Shown piece after piece: positions 62,780-64,000 of a stretch of 64,000 bases of DNA. Numbering within the stretch: position 1 is the first letter of the stretch; every line of letters begins with the position of its first letter. The notes beneath the pieces were generated by a model. That model worked only from the letters and a program-made list of their open reading frames with translations. It was not told the origin of the DNA and searched no databases. Made by a program: the position numbers and the translations under genes. Source of the DNA: Locusta migratoria (lineage: Eukaryota; Arthropoda; Insecta; Orthoptera; Acrididae); the NCBI GenBank assembly GCA_026315105.1, contig CM048744.1, positions 311,619,270 to 311,683,269 on the forward strand, given 5' to 3'.

Positions 62780-63692
62780 AATGTTATTCTTCCATACGGC
62801 CAGCCGTAGTAGGCCATAGCAGATACGGTGCACTTAGCGCGGCTAGCAAGCGACAGAGACAGATGGTCGCTCGCACCGTGGCAGCGCTCAGCTTCCGGGC
62901 ACGGCGTGTAGCGCGGGGCTCTGCCGTCACTGCGAGTGGCGGGAATCGGCTTCGTGAAACACATTTTATTAACTCTGTAGGATTCTCGTTTTGAGCTCCA
63001 ACATTTCTCAAGGATACAGCTATGGCTGATTAATATTTTGTTTATTTAATAGTGTCTTAAAGTTTAGTATTATTAAGAGTAAGTTTAATGTAGAACGGGT
63101 GATGTTATTGGACAGAAAGTGTCAGCCAATGGCGTGATAGTATGATGGATTCTCGCGCCAATACTTTGAGGTGGACACTAGGCGGTCGGCGGGTGGTGTC
63201 CGGTATGGAACCACGTATTGTGTGTGCGTCGATAGTGCGCTCGGGTAGCCAAGTGTGTCGACAGTCGCTGGGTATCAGAGTGTTTATCGTTGGGATGTGA
63301 CATTCCCGTGTGGAGTCACTTATTGTTGCGATCGCGCTCGGGCGTGCAGATAGCAAAGTTTGGTATGTGGTGTCCGGTACGGAACCAAACATTTACTGAG
63401 TTGTTTGGCAGCATATGTTAATGCGCACAGTAGTTGCATTTGGCTGCGTTAATTAATATAATTTTGAGAGTGCTGAAGGTAGAAATTAGTGGAGAAGATT
63501 TTTTTTGTTTTGTTTTGTTTTTTTAGGGTGCTCAGTTCACAGAATTTCGTTGCTGCGATTTAAGACAATTCATTGTGCATCTGGCTTCATACTTGACTGC
63601 CATACTAATAGAAATAAAAATCATTACAGTAACATTTTCAACTTATTTCAAGTAGTTAGAGCAACTTCCTCTATGCTCATTATTCTTGACAG
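62780..63692 (+). other. Possible 5' gene region
   Basis: 62800-62960 is CpG-rich. Farther on, GTGGTGTCCGGTATGGAACCA (63193) and GTGGTGTCCGGTACGGAACCA (63364) are an imperfect direct repeat about 171 bp apart. It ends with TATTCTTGACAG, a fair 3' splice site. Promoter elements could not be fixed. Confidence 0.2.
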
Positions 63693-63772
63693 ACGCACTG
63701 CAATTTGGGAAGCGTTAGAATCTGCGGCCTGAAGAGAAGAACTTCCAACGGGACATTACAGTTGTACTACAG
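63693..63772 (+). CDS. Candidate exon near the right edge
   Basis: 80 bases between TATTCTTGACAG and CAG|GTAAGAAA (donor at 63773). One of three frames is open: THCNLGSVRICGLKRRTSNG then TLQLYY. I recognise no protein. Alternatively it is the end of a non-coding first exon. Confidence 0.25.
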
Positions 63773-64000
63773 GTAAGAAATCCTGTTAGACTTTATTTTG
63801 GAAAGAGTGTGTGGGAGATGGTACACGCCTGATTAATCTGAACACTGATAGGAACATTGAATATTGTGCGGTGTGTGTGCGCGTGTAACGGAACGAGGCA
63901 TTTACAGAGTTCTAAGATGGCATCCCTTAGCTGACATTATTTTGTTCGTGTAGCACCACGGAAAACAGCCGCGCCTCGTCAGGACTAGTTATGAGATCAT
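63773..64000. other. Unannotated; would be intron if the preceding exon is real
   Basis: No further feature seen before the window ends. Confidence 0.3.

Noticed and set aside
1..64000. CRISPR array, bacterial operon, or prophage
   Set aside because: No regularly spaced repeats with unique spacers, no Shine-Dalgarno-led gene rows; repeats are dispersed SINEs, LINEs and transposons of eukaryotic type.

Overview
This window is repeat-dominated, AT-rich nuclear DNA from a large insect genome, probably an orthopteroid (grasshopper-like) insect. That rests on the dense tRNA-headed SINEs, which resemble in style those I know from orthopteran genomes; species was not tested. I see no bacterial operons, no CRISPR array and no intact host protein gene. 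The only host-gene hints are two short open segments with good splice sites (53232-53298 and 63693-63772, both +). The window is best read as intergenic or long-intron sequence.

I name the SINE families as follows. A: type-II tRNA-like head (GGTGGCCGAG ... GGTTCGAATCCCCC) plus a body with GGACTGATGACCCCGTAG and a 3' end ATTTGAACATT. B: a different head (GGAGTAGCCGAGCGG) on a related body. C: head GGTGGCGCAGTGGTAACGC with a body ending near GTCGACGGGA. D: tRNA-Tyr-like head. E: head TAGCTCACTCGTCAGCG. Many copies have perfect 10-15 bp target-site duplications (TSDs), so insertion order can be read. A fifth kind, at 55.4-56.0 kb, carries a 5S rRNA-like end.

Other elements: LINE fragments of at least three kinds (a CR1/jockey-type family at 12.4, 36.5 and 37.9 kb; a jockey-like family at 15.4, 32.1 and 41.7 kb; an RTE-like family at 44.6 and 53.9 kb; one more at 46.3 kb); DNA transposons (mariner/Tc1-type pieces at 4.6 and 16.9 kb, a deleted pogo/Tigger element at 13.5 kb, a non-autonomous hAT at 7.3 kb, a piggyBac-like MITE at 25.8 kb, and PIF/Harbinger-type elements at 37.4-41.4 kb and 58.9-61.0 kb, the latter keeping a transposase N-terminal exon); and several MITEs.

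The most interesting signal is a set of foldback (long inverted repeat) elements at 9.8, 22.4, 27.8, 42.7, 45.7 and 61.7 kb. They share almost no overall sequence, yet each carries a type-I hammerhead-ribozyme-like motif: CTGANGA, small stem II, GAAA, a tiny often palindromic stem III, a UH cleavage site and a short stem I. Where both arms have it, the motifs point outward. More motifs lie outside foldbacks at 27.6 and 47.1 kb, with a decayed one at 12.3 kb. Hammerheads are known in Penelope-like elements and retrozymes; their placement in both arms of several unrelated foldbacks is the part worth following up.

Layout: 0-5 kb SINE clusters and a mariner remnant; 5-9 kb a three-level nest (SINE B, palindromic MITE, hAT); 9.4-17.3 kb foldback, LINE, pogo and Tc1 remnants; 17.8-23.7 kb SINEs, one MITE copy and a foldback; 25.5-33.5 kb SINEs, piggyBac-like MITE, foldback, LINE; 35.5-42.7 kb TIR element, LINEs and a 4-kb Harbinger-type element; 42.7-46.9 kb hammerhead foldbacks around a SINE D/RTE/SINE A nest; 47-57 kb SINEs, RTE copy, 5S-like SINE and a candidate exon; 58.7-61 kb Harbinger element with a MITE in its own terminal repeat; 61.7-64 kb a last foldback and a possible 5' gene region running off the right edge.
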